From: Anaerolineaceae bacterium UBA5224
GTDB lineage: Bacteria; Chloroflexota; Anaerolineae; Anaerolineales; Anaerolineaceae
Reading direction: 5' to 3'
NCBI GenBank assembly: GCA_002409365.1
Contig: DHUW01000023.1
Location: forward strand, 1 to 33,254
Length of the DNA: 33,254 nucleotides
The notes beneath the pieces were generated by a model. That model was given only the letters and a program-made list of their open reading frames with translations. It did not search any database and was not told the origin of the DNA. The stretch's first letter is position 1. Each line of letters opens with the position of its first letter. The position numbers and the translations under genes are program-made. Shown here in pieces: positions 1 through 7,741 of this stretch.

Positions 1-1
1 G

Positions 2-979
2 CTGCTTTCAGCTGATGGCAAGGTTATCGGCGTCAACTATGCCGGATCTGACCAGTACGACACTAATTTTGCAATCAAGGGAGCCATGGCGCAAGCTGTG
101 ATCAGCAAACTCGAAACAGGCGTTGATTTCGAGTCAATCGGGGTGAACGGTACGGCAGTGTCCAATGAAGATGGAAGCATCACCGGCATCTGGGTCGCGA
201 GTGTGAAGTCTGGCTCACCTGCCGATAAAACCGGCATCAAAGGCGGCGATATTATCACCAAGCTGGAAGGTTTGGTATTAGCCACCGATGGAACCATGTC
301 ATCCTATTGCGATATTTTGCGCACTCGTTCCGCAAGCGACACATACTCTATAGAAATCCTGCGGTTTGCCACCGAAGAAATGCTGGAAGGTCAGATCAAC
401 GGGCGCACGCTCGAGCAAACTTTCTCTTTCGCGCAGCAGATTTCTGAACAATCCGACGTTACTCTCGAGGACAGCCCTGCGGCACCCTCAGGTAGCTATG
501 TTACCATTCAGGATGACGAAGGCGCGATCCAGGTCGATGTCCCTGCCGGGTGGACACAGGTGGATGGCAGTGTCTGGGCTGATGAAACCACCGTTTATGG
601 CGCTTCCATCACTGCCGCGGCGGATATCGAAGGCTTTAACTATGGCTATTACGAACCAGGCATTTTCTATGCAGCCTCTGACGAGATTGCTCAATTCGGT
701 GGTTACGTACAGCTTTTGGATATCTACCGCGAGAGTTATATGGCAGATTGTGAACTGATCGATCGCTATGATTATGAGGATAGCGCTTTTGAAGGTAAGT
801 ATGACCTGTTCTCAAATTGTCTCGGCGAGGATAACGTGTTGTTTATCCTTTCAGCCCGCCCAATTAACAACCCAACTGCGTATTTGGTTTTGCTGATGGT
901 CAACATGATCTCAGATTCGGACTTTGAGGCCCTGGATCAGATTTTGGCGACTTTTGATGTGGTTGGCTTTCTGCCATAA
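2..979 (+). CDS. HtrA/DegP-like serine protease, 3' part (5' end outside window)
   Basis: The reading frame is open from the window edge, so the N-terminus and most of the trypsin-like domain are missing. The first visible residues (LLSADGKVIGVNYAG, then NFAI) match the end of a trypsin-fold domain just after the catalytic GNSGGP serine motif. A PDZ domain follows at visible residues ~45-130, with a typical SGSPADKTGIKGGDII stretch. Such proteases degrade or refold misfolded envelope proteins. Downstream of PDZ lies about 170 residues of unrecognised C-terminal domain, starting near VTIQDDEGAIQVDVPAGW and ending FDVVGFLP, with two Cys that could form a disulfide. Standard HtrA proteins carry one or two PDZ domains there instead. 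A good hairpin terminator follows at once. The family call is firm; the role of the extra domain is unknown. Confidence 0.8.
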   Translation: MLSADGKVIGVNYAGSDQYDTNFAIKGAMAQAVISKLETGVDFESIGVNGTAVSNEDGSITGIWVASVKSGSPADKTGIKGGDIITKLEGLVLATDGTMSSYCDILRTRSASDTYSIEILRFATEEMLEGQINGRTLEQTFSFAQQISEQSDVTLEDSPAAPSGSYVTIQDDEGAIQVDVPAGWTQVDGSVWADETTVYGASITAAADIEGFNYGYYEPGIFYAASDEIAQFGGYVQLLDIYRESYMADCELIDRYDYEDSAFEGKYDLFSNCLGEDNVLFILSARPINNPTAYLVLLMVNMISDSDFEALDQILATFDVVGFLP

Positions 980-1000
980 AACAACTCGATAAGTAATGAA

Positions 1001-1036
1001 AAAGAACTGGCGATTAAAAAAGCCAGTTCTTTTTGT
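1001..1036 (+). terminator. Rho-independent terminator after the HtrA-like gene
   Basis: An 11-bp stem (AAAGAACTGGC with its complement at 1022-1032) is closed by an A-rich loop and followed by a run of T. The upstream flank is A-rich, so it could also stop leftward transcripts leaving the amino-acid ABC operon. Confidence 0.8.
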
Positions 1037-1222
1037 TTCATCTTTGATTTTTGTTTCGTTTGTTTATGAATGTCCATCTTGTTTTTTTTGATAGGTCAGG
1101 GCGGCAATGCGACAATTGCTCTTTCGCTTCCGCTCAATAGTTCCTTCATTTACCCGCAAAAATATGCTGTGAAATTGCAGTATTTCATAATTAATTTCGT
1201 GGGTCTCGGTGAAGTGGTAAAG

Positions 1223-1900
1223 TTATCGGCTGGTTTCGATGTCCATGCCGGGGATTTTGGTTTTGCGTTCGAGGAATTTGAGCAGTGCATCCAGGGCGAA
1301 GACCATCACCAGGTAAACAAGCGCTACTGCCAGGTAGACGCCCACAAAATCAAAGGTCGCGGTGGCGGCGCGCTTGCCTTCTGCCATCAGGTCTTGTACG
1401 GCGATCAAAAAAACGACAGCAGTAGTCTTCAGAAGTGAAATGGGCTCATTAGACCAGCTTGGCAGCGCCAGCCTTAACGCCTGCGGGAGTATGACGTAAC
1501 GAATGGTCTGCCACTTGGAAAGCCCAATCGACCTGCCGGCTTGCATCTGGGCGGCACCGATTGCATTGATCGATCCGCGCAGATATTCCGCCTGGTAAGC
1601 AGCGCTATTGAGTCCCAGAGCCAGGTAGGCTGCCATGTTCTGTGAGAATGCGATCCCTATCTCGGGCAGGCCGTAATAAATAATAAACAATTGCACCAAC
1701 AACGGCGTGCCGCGGAAGACCGCGATGTAAGCCCCAGCCACTTGCTGCAACCATTTGGGTCCAAAACAGCGGGCGAGAGCCAGGAGTAAACCCAGCACAA
1801 AACCGATCGCCAACCCTATCGCTGTCAGCTCAAGCGTCACTCCTGCCCCATGCAGGAAGTTCTTGCCAAAGCGTTCGAAATAACCCAACCAGGTCAGCAT
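1223..1900 (-). CDS. Polar amino-acid ABC transporter permease
   Basis: A 225-residue inner-membrane permease of the HisMQ/GlnP type, the usual length. It has several hydrophobic helices and a clear EAA coupling loop around GLSKWQTIRYVILPQALR, which docks on the ATPase. Its start codon shares one base with the stop of the upstream ATPase gene (TAATG), so the two are translationally coupled. It is the last gene of a four-gene importer operon with a second permease, so the channel is probably a heterodimer. The amino acid carried cannot be told from the sequence. Confidence 0.9.
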   Translation of the reverse strand: MLTWLGYFERFGKNFLHGAGVTLELTAIGLAIGFVLGLLLALARCFGPKWLQQVAGAYIAVFRGTPLLVQLFIIYYGLPEIGIAFSQNMAAYLALGLNSAAYQAEYLRGSINAIGAAQMQAGRSIGLSKWQTIRYVILPQALRLALPSWSNEPISLLKTTAVVFLIAVQDLMAEGKRAATATFDFVGVYLAVALVYLVMVFALDALLKFLERKTKIPGMDIETSR

Positions 1901-2667
1901 TAATCAGCTTCCTTTTCTTTCTTTCCGTAAAGCTCAGTGATTTTCCATAAAAATTCACGTGTGCGTGGGAACTTGGGATGGTTGAACATCTCATTTGGCG
2001 AGCCTTGTTCAACAATGTAGCCCTTCTCCATGAAGACGATCCGGTCGGCAACTTCGCGTGCGAAGCCCATCTCATGGGTGACCACCAGCATGGTCATACC
2101 TTCCAAAGCAAGCTGACGCATCACTTCCAAAACCTCGCCAATCAATTCTGGATCCAGCGCGGAGGTGGGCTCGTCAAAGAGCATGATGCGCGGGTCCATC
2201 GCCAACGCCCTGGCAATGCCCACGCGCTGCTGCTGCCCACCCGAGAGCTGTCCGGGGTAATGATCTGCCCGGTCTGCCAGCCCCACACGAGCCAACTCGT
2301 GCATGGCTTTTTCAGTAGCTTCCTTATCGGACATTTTCTTGACCTTGTCGAGACCCAGTTTGACATTGCCAAGTGCAGTCAGGTGGTTGAAAAGCAAAAA
2401 ATTCTGAAACACCATACCAATATGCTGGCGCACCTTATCTTCATCTGTACCCCTGGCTGTGATTTCCTTGTTGTCCAGCCAGATCTGACCATCGTCAGGA
2501 CGGGTTAGCAGGTTAATGCAGCGTAAAAGCGTGCTTTTTCCGGTGCCGCTCGGACCGATGATCACGATGGTGTCACCTTCGTTCACGGTCAGGTCGAGAT
2601 TCTGAAAAATGACATTCTCACCGTATTTTTTGGTCAGGTTCTTGATAGTCAGGATGGGTTCGGGCAT
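1900..2667 (-). CDS. Polar amino-acid ABC transporter ATP-binding protein (GlnQ type)
   Basis: A 255-residue cytoplasmic ATPase that powers amino-acid import. It has Walker A (GPSGTGKST, ~residue 38), a Q-loop (GMVFQNF), the ABC signature LSGGQQQR, Walker B with catalytic Glu (IMLFDEPTSALD) and the switch His (VVTHEMGF). These are all typical of the GlnQ/HisP/ArtP family. It lies between two permease genes: 17 nt after the upstream one and with a 1-nt overlap to the downstream one. All catalytic motifs are intact. Confidence 0.94.
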   Translation of the reverse strand: MPEPILTIKNLTKKYGENVIFQNLDLTVNEGDTIVIIGPSGTGKSTLLRCINLLTRPDDGQIWLDNKEITARGTDEDKVRQHIGMVFQNFLLFNHLTALGNVKLGLDKVKKMSDKEATEKAMHELARVGLADRADHYPGQLSGGQQQRVGIARALAMDPRIMLFDEPTSALDPELIGEVLEVMRQLALEGMTMLVVTHEMGFAREVADRIVFMEKGYIVEQGSPNEMFNHPKFPRTREFLWKITELYGKKEKEAD

Positions 2668-2684
2668 GACAAAACCTCCACGAG

Positions 2685-3329
2685 CTATGGATTGGATGGA
2701 ATGGTTAGTTTCTTTTCAAGCATTGCCAGCAGGCGAGTGGTGCCAAAAACCAGCAAAAAATAAATCACTGCTGCACTCAGGTAAGCCAGCAGATAACGCT
2801 GAGAGCTGGCACCGATCAGTTGTGCCCGCCGTAAAATCTCAGGAACTCCCAGGGCATAAACCAATGAGGAGTCCTTGATCACGATCGCGGCTTCGTTCGA
2901 CCAGGGTGGAATTGCCAATCTGACTGCCTGGGGCAGTACCACGTAGCGGATAGCTTGCAGGCGACTTAGGCCAATTGCACGAGCTGCCATCAACTGGTCA
3001 CCACTGACCGAAAGCAAAGCACCGCGTACGATTTCCATCTGGTAAGCGCTGCTGACGATCCCCAATGAGAGCGACCCAGCCCAGAAAGCTGATAGATTGA
3101 TCCCTTTTGTGACTGCAAAATAGAGGATAAACAGCAAAACCAGGGGGGGGATGCCGCGGAAAACGGTACTGTAGAGGTTCATTACCCTTGCAGCGGCTTT
3201 CCCGCCATAAACATAAAGCAGCGCTAAAATAGTCCCAATCAGAAGCCCTGAGGGCAATGCGACCAATGTCACACCGACGGTGTAGACCGTCCCTGAGGCA
3301 ATGTAAGAGATAAATTGACCAAAATCCAA
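2685..3329 (-). CDS. Polar amino-acid ABC transporter permease
   Basis: A 214-residue membrane permease of the HisMQ/GlnP family, with an EAA loop at GLSRLQAIRYVVLPQAVR. It is related to, but clearly different from, the permease at the end of the operon, so the two probably form the two halves of the channel. It follows the binding-protein gene after 78 nt containing a strong hairpin, and precedes the ATPase gene by 17 nt. Confidence 0.9.
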   Translation of the reverse strand: MDFGQFISYIASGTVYTVGVTLVALPSGLLIGTILALLYVYGGKAAARVMNLYSTVFRGIPPLVLLFILYFAVTKGINLSAFWAGSLSLGIVSSAYQMEIVRGALLSVSGDQLMAARAIGLSRLQAIRYVVLPQAVRLAIPPWSNEAAIVIKDSSLVYALGVPEILRRAQLIGASSQRYLLAYLSAAVIYFLLVFGTTRLLAMLEKKLTIPSNP

Positions 3330-3345
3330 AGACTGCTCCAGTTAT

Positions 3346-3374
3346 CCAGGGGCTGCTTTAGGTGCAGCCCCTGG
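3346..3374 (-). promoter_or_regulatory. Intercistronic hairpin behind the binding-protein gene
   Basis: A GC-rich inverted repeat (CCAGGGGCTGC / G-GCAGCCCCTGG with a 5-nt loop) lies between the binding-protein gene and the first permease gene. On the coding (minus) strand no T-run follows it, so it is more likely a 3' stability or attenuation element, keeping binding-protein mRNA in excess, than a full terminator. Confidence 0.6.
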
Positions 3375-3407
3375 GGATTGCAAAAATGAGTTTTTTTGCT
3401 TCGATTG

Positions 3408-4199
3408 TTATTCGCTAAAGTACTTTACAGCCAGTTGATCGATGAAGCCTTCATCCTGCAGTTCTTTGATGATGCGATCGACTTCGGTTTTTAGTGCCGT
3501 GTCGCCATCTGGCAAAACAATGTTGATCGGACCGGTGGAGAGTTCGCCATGATAAACCACTGTCAAATCGGGATTCTGGGCAACCAACGCCTGCACCGGC
3601 ACATAATCTGCCATCAGCACCTCGATACGTCCGTTGGCAAGATCCAGTGCTGCCTGGTCTACACGTTCATAGCGCGAGAGGTTGGCTTCAGGGAGCAAAC
3701 CGGGGGTAACCAGGTTGTCGGTCAGCCAGCTGTCCTGGACAGTACCAGATTGCACGCCGACCTTGTAGTTGGCGACATCTTCAGGTTTGACAACCGAACC
3801 GGTAAAGGTGCTGTTGACCACGAAAGCATCTTCAGTGGTGTAATATGCTGTAGAGAAGTCGACTGTCTTGTCGCGTTCCTCATCGTAGTTGAAACAGGAA
3901 ATGGACATATCCAGCTTGCCGGAATCAACCGCAGCCACGAGGCTGTCGAAGGGCATATCCACCCACTCGAGCTCAACGCCCATACGTTTGGCTATCTCGG
4001 TCATCAGGTCAATATCGAATCCGGTTTTGTTGCCAGCTTCATCGAGAAATTCGTAAGGGGGATAATCGGCTGAAGTGCCAACAACCACTTTTTTCGCTTC
4101 ATTGATCTTATCCAGCACAGACTTGGGTTCAGACGAACAACCAACCAACATGGAAGCCACCAAGACCAGGGCTACCACCAACAGAAAATATTTTTTCAT
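3408..4199 (-). CDS. Amino-acid ABC transporter substrate-binding lipoprotein
   Basis: A 263-residue SBP_bac_3 family protein that captures a polar amino acid outside the membrane and hands it to the permease pair. The N-terminus has Lys residues, a hydrophobic core and a lipobox LVGC with Cys21, so it should be membrane-anchored by a lipid. Family signatures include VVVGTSADYPPYEFLDEAGNK near the start of the mature protein, FDIDLMTEIAKRMG and DMSISCFNYDEER. It is the first gene of the importer operon and has a good ribosome site (GGAGG) just before its ATG. A TATAAT-like -10 lies on the minus strand at 4242-4247, but no convincing -35 was found. Confidence 0.92.
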   Translation of the reverse strand: MKKYFLLVVALVLVASMLVGCSSEPKSVLDKINEAKKVVVGTSADYPPYEFLDEAGNKTGFDIDLMTEIAKRMGVELEWVDMPFDSLVAAVDSGKLDMSISCFNYDEERDKTVDFSTAYYTTEDAFVVNSTFTGSVVKPEDVANYKVGVQSGTVQDSWLTDNLVTPGLLPEANLSRYERVDQAALDLANGRIEVLMADYVPVQALVAQNPDLTVVYHGELSTGPINIVLPDGDTALKTEVDRIIKELQDEGFIDQLAVKYFSE

Positions 4200-4395
4200 T
4201 TATCCTCCAGTAAAGGAATAGGTTAATGGGTGATTATTTTCATTATAAAACAAAAACGTAGAGAATACGGGATTTTGCTGCATTTGCGAATCACAAAAAT
4301 TGAAACTTGAACAAAATGGACAAGTTTTTAAGAGATTTGATTAGAAAGTGTCTTTCCCTAATCGGTCTTTTTGAAAAAAATTGTCTCCCGGTTGC

Positions 4396-5274
4396 TTATG
4401 CTCCACTTCTCTGAAGGTTCGAGAGAATACCGAGGATCACCGGGATATCCATCCCAGCATGGAAAAGGATCGATCCCCAGATGCTGTCGGTTTTTTGCAT
4501 CAGGTATCCCCAGATGAACGCCAATAAAGTTAGAACAATCAGAAAGCCGAGTTGATCGGAGGTGTAATTGACACCTTGATGTACCAGCGTGAATACGAAT
4601 ACGACCAAAGCATTCGAAAGGAACTTGCCAAAGAATGGTTCTAACTTACGCAGGAACAATCCCCGGAATAACAATTCTTCTTGGGCAGCGTTTGCCAGGG
4701 CAAAGATCAACACCCAGGGAAGCCAGGCGATGATCCTCTCCGGGCTAAGGTTTTGACCTTTGAATAAAAAGCCAGCCATCCAGGGGGAGGCTGCTGCGGA
4801 CAGGAAGAAAGCAGTCCCGCCTATGAGTAAACCCAATTTCAGGTTGCCTTTTTGGATATAGATCGAGTCCAGGCTACTGCCAGTAAGAAGAGTGAGGGTG
4901 ATGACGGTGCTGACAACAATGAAAGACTCGTTCAACTTGAGCAGAGCCATTCCCATGGGTGATTGGCTGTTCAGCCCCAAATAATCCAAAAGGTAAATTG
5001 CGAAGACCCAATCCAGTGAGATCGCTACAGCCATTATCAACAATCCGAGCAGCAGTGACCGGTACGGTTTGAGGTGCTTGTTCCTGCCAGCAAGCCAGAC
5101 CAAAGCCAATAGACTGGCAGTCACTGCAATCCTTCCCAGGTAATCAGCTGATCTATCCAGCATTGGTCTTAGCGGGCTGAAAACGATATAGAGCAGCAAG
5201 CCCAACGCCACAAACGTGAATGCCAAGGCAATCCGCCCGCCCCATTTTTTGAGCGATAACCGATGATTATCCAT
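4396..5274 (-). CDS. CPBP-family intramembrane metalloprotease (Abi/Rce1-like)
   Basis: A 292-residue integral membrane protein with about eight hydrophobic segments. It carries the CPBP motifs EELLFRG (Glu199, Glu200, Arg204), FTLVHQG (His232) and ILFHAGMD (His272), which are the metal and catalytic residues of the Rce1/Abi family. Bacterial members are linked to bacteriocin immunity or protein maturation, but the substrate here is unknown. The frame is open further upstream to an ATG at 5394. The start at 5274 was chosen because a strong GAGGGAGG site lies right before it and because the upstream 40 residues look non-membrane and compositionally odd. It appears to be a single-gene unit. Confidence 0.85.
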   Translation of the reverse strand: MDNHRLSLKKWGGRIALAFTFVALGLLLYIVFSPLRPMLDRSADYLGRIAVTASLLALVWLAGRNKHLKPYRSLLLGLLIMAVAISLDWVFAIYLLDYLGLNSQSPMGMALLKLNESFIVVSTVITLTLLTGSSLDSIYIQKGNLKLGLLIGGTAFFLSAAASPWMAGFLFKGQNLSPERIIAWLPWVLIFALANAAQEELLFRGLFLRKLEPFFGKFLSNALVVFVFTLVHQGVNYTSDQLGFLIVLTLLAFIWGYLMQKTDSIWGSILFHAGMDIPVILGILSNLQRSGA

Positions 5275-5788
5275 ATACCTCCCTCTCAAACTGTCATCAG
5301 GTGTGATGGCGGTTTTGGCTTCTGCATCGCACCTGGTGTGGTGGAGATGCCAATTTATCGAACAGTGGTTGAACTTGGAATATCCGTAATTCAATTATTT
5401 ATTAGTGGATAATAGAATCATACACCTTTTTGAAGAACATCCAAAATTCCTCTCCCTAGTCTTCCCCTCAACCAAGGGCGAAACTAATAGAATTCTATGC
5501 CAGTGATACTGTAAAATGAGTTTTATACTTTAAACCATGAACACGCGAATTAGTGATATACTTCGGCAGTTCTCAAGCGAGAACTTTTATTTTGGGTGTA
5601 CGTTTTGGACGTTCTACGACTGGTTGATGCCAGCCTTTTGGAAGAGCTCAGCCGCAAGGCAAAGCTCAGTAAGAAAAATTACAGAATAATCAAGGCTTCC
5701 CCTGAGTAAATATCGATAAGACAGGTTGATTCATGGCAAACATTTGCCTTCAATTGCGCCTGCCTGGCACATAGAAAGAGGAGTTTTG
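5275..5788. other. Intergenic region between divergent CPBP and helicase genes
   Basis: 514 bp with no convincing protein gene. The half next to the CPBP gene is AT-rich and shows no clear feature. The helicase-proximal half contains a TATACT at 5557-5562 (possible -10, no good -35) and two hairpins described separately. A short open frame from GTG 5596 to TAA 5709 (37 codons, Leu/Lys/Glu-rich) also exists, but it lacks a ribosome site. Confidence 0.5.
5568..5667 (+). promoter_or_regulatory. Candidate structured 5' leader of the DEAD-box helicase mRNA
   Basis: Two stem-loops precede the helicase start by over 100 nt. The first is a perfect 7-bp stem (AGTTCTC/GAGAACT, 5568-5585) with a 4-nt loop, followed by TTTATTTT, like a small terminator or 5' protective hairpin. 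The second (5644-5667) nests GAGCT/AGCTC around GCC/GGC and is capped by a GCAA loop, a GNRA tetraloop. Long leaders are known to control cold-induced DEAD-box helicase genes in several bacteria. That this one does so is inference, and it matches no riboswitch class I recognise. Confidence 0.35.
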
Positions 5789-7477
5789 ATGACTTTACAA
5801 TTTGAAGATTTTAACCTGCGCCCAGAACTGGTGCAGGCGATCAACGAGCTGGGTTATACTCAGCCCACCCCGATCCAGGCCGGGATCATCCCCCTGATGC
5901 AAAGCGGATACGATGTCACCGGGCAAGCTCAAACCGGCACCGGTAAAACAGCTGCCTACGCCCTGCCAATCCTGAATCATATCGACCCTGACCAACGCCT
6001 CCCACAGGCATTGGTGGTTGCCCCTACCCGTGAATTAGCACTGCAAGTGACCGATATGTTCCAAAGCCTTGGTCAGTTTATGGATGTACATGTCCTCACG
6101 GTTTATGGCGGCACATCTTACACTCAACAACTAAACCAGCTTCGCCGTGGTGTGCAGATTGTGGTTGGTACACCCGGACGCATCCTGGACCTGGTCAAAC
6201 GTGGACGCCTGGAATTGGGCGGAGTGCGCACGGTCGTCCTGGACGAAGCCGACGAGATGCTCTCCATGGGCTTTGTCGAGGATATGGAAGCCATTTTGGC
6301 TGTCACACCCGAAGATCGCCAGACCACTCTTTTCTCAGCTACTTTGCCGCCTCGAATTCGTGAATTGGCCCGCAAATACCTGCACGATCCCAAAACGATC
6401 TCCATTCAGCCTGAACAGGTGACGGTAGCAGCAACCGAACAACGCGTTTATTATGTTAATGAATTTGACAAGCTGGCTGTACTCACCCGCTTGTTTGAGA
6501 TGGAAGAGATCACTTCAGCCCTTATCTTCACCCGCACCCGCATTCGCACCGGTGAGCTGGTCACTGAGCTCAATCAGCGCGGCTACCCTTCCGAAGCGCT
6601 TTCTGGCGACCTCAGCCAGGATGCCCGCGAACATACTATGGCACGCTTTAGATCAGGTCAGATCAAGGTACTGGTGGCCACCGATGTCGCTGCCCGCGGT
6701 TTGGATGTGGAGGGAATTACCCATGTCTTCAACTACGACCTGCCCGAAGAAACAGAAACCTTTGTTCATCGCATTGGCCGGACTGGTCGTGCAGGGAGAA
6801 CGGGTATCGCCATTACGCTTGCCAGACCTTCCGAGAGACGCCAGGTACGCCAGATAGAACAATTCACCCACCAGGAGATGACCGAAGGTGTGATCCCGAC
6901 TGTTGAGGATATTCAGGGCAAACGTGTTGATAGCCTGATTGACAAAGTAGAAACCTGGCTCAAAAGAGGCCGCGCTAAAGAGGAACGCGCCCTGGTCGAG
7001 ACAATGATCGCTGCCGGGTATGACCCCGTTGATATCGCCGCAGCTGCCCTCAAAGTTGCCCGCGCAGAAGAGAAGCAGCGCCCGATCCCCCAGATCAGCC
7101 CCCTGCCGGAGAAAGCCGTACGCCCGGAGCGACGTCCCCGTACAGAGCATAGTGATCGAGACCGGTCGAAAGGTCGAAACAGGCATGAACCTGCCGGACA
7201 AGGCAAACCCCGGGCAAGCGTCCGCGGTAAAAAGAGTGATGAGGAAGGCATGATACGACTGGAAATGGGGCTCGGCAAGGTGGATGGTCTGCGCCCATCG
7301 GATGTGGTCGCCTCGATCGCCGGCACTGCTGGCATTCCCGGCTCCTCCCTGGGCAGGATCTATATCCAAAATCACCGCACGACGGTCGATGTTTCGGAAG
7401 AGGTTCTGGACCGGGTGATCTCGACTAACAACAAATACAAAGTACGCAACCAGACCTTCACCCTCACCAAGGGATAA
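5789..7477 (+). CDS. DEAD-box ATP-dependent RNA helicase (DeaD/CsdA-like)
   Basis: A 562-residue cytoplasmic RNA helicase that unwinds RNA duplexes in ribosome assembly or mRNA turnover. All core motifs are present: Q-motif TQPTPIQ (24-30), Walker A AQTGTGKT (47-54), PTREL, GTPGR, DEAD (152-155), SAT, ARGLD and HRIGRTGR. A linker of ~90 residues rich in Arg, Glu and Pro leads to a C-terminal DbpA-type RNA-binding domain (GMIRLEMGLGKVDGLRPSDVV, then IYIQNHRTTVDV). The start at 5789 was chosen over the in-frame ATG at 5726 because AGAGGAG lies just before it and the Q-motif lead-in follows directly. It appears monocistronic, with a long leader upstream and a terminator downstream. Confidence 0.95.
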   Translation: MTLQFEDFNLRPELVQAINELGYTQPTPIQAGIIPLMQSGYDVTGQAQTGTGKTAAYALPILNHIDPDQRLPQALVVAPTRELALQVTDMFQSLGQFMDVHVLTVYGGTSYTQQLNQLRRGVQIVVGTPGRILDLVKRGRLELGGVRTVVLDEADEMLSMGFVEDMEAILAVTPEDRQTTLFSATLPPRIRELARKYLHDPKTISIQPEQVTVAATEQRVYYVNEFDKLAVLTRLFEMEEITSALIFTRTRIRTGELVTELNQRGYPSEALSGDLSQDAREHTMARFRSGQIKVLVATDVAARGLDVEGITHVFNYDLPEETETFVHRIGRTGRAGRTGIAITLARPSERRQVRQIEQFTHQEMTEGVIPTVEDIQGKRVDSLIDKVETWLKRGRAKEERALVETMIAAGYDPVDIAAAALKVARAEEKQRPIPQISPLPEKAVRPERRPRTEHSDRDRSKGRNRHEPAGQGKPRASVRGKKSDEEGMIRLEMGLGKVDGLRPSDVVASIAGTAGIPGSSLGRIYIQNHRTTVDVSEEVLDRVISTNNKYKVRNQTFTLTKG

Positions 7478-7501
7478 AAAAACTGTCATTTCGCAGAGAG
7501 T

Positions 7502-7536
7502 ATAGCCAGGGCAAATCACCCCCGGCTATTTTTTGT
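7502..7536 (+). terminator. Terminator after the helicase gene
   Basis: An imperfect GC-rich inverted repeat (ATAGCC.GGG / CCC..GGCTAT) is followed by six T, starting about 25 nt past the helicase stop codon. Confidence 0.65.
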
Positions 7537-7604
7537 TAAATCGATTATTTAATAGCCGAACTTTGCTCTCAAGTGAAGTTTCAGTTTAATAAATCAAAAG
7601 CTAC

Positions 7605-7633
7605 TTGTATAGATGCAAATAAAGTACTATTAT
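7605..7633 (+). promoter_or_regulatory. Sigma-70-type promoter for the secreted repeat-protein unit
   Basis: TTGTAT (7605-7610) and TATTAT (7628-7633) are separated by exactly 17 nt in an AT-rich region. The predicted leader would be about 100 nt before the AAAAAGGAG site and ATG at 7742. Confidence 0.5.
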
Positions 7634-7741
7634 TTATTTATCCATTTATTTGCTTTCATCCTCAATTGAATAGACGATTAGGCTCCGGTATATTCAGATA
7701 CCAATTTGTATTGTTCACATAAGTAAAAAAAGGAGTTTCTA

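Noticed and set aside
1070..1438. 122-codon plus-strand frame near the end of the amino-acid ABC operon
   Set aside because: Mostly antisense to the permease gene, no ribosome site, no recognisable product.
5596..5709. 37-codon plus-strand frame as a real small protein
   Set aside because: GTG start without Shine-Dalgarno sequence and overlapping an RNA hairpin; kept only as a possibility within the leader finding.
6653..7519. Long open frame (288 codons) on the minus strand opposite the helicase gene
   Set aside because: It is antisense to a clearly coding helicase, has no recognisable motif and no ribosome site, and is explained by codon bias of the real gene.
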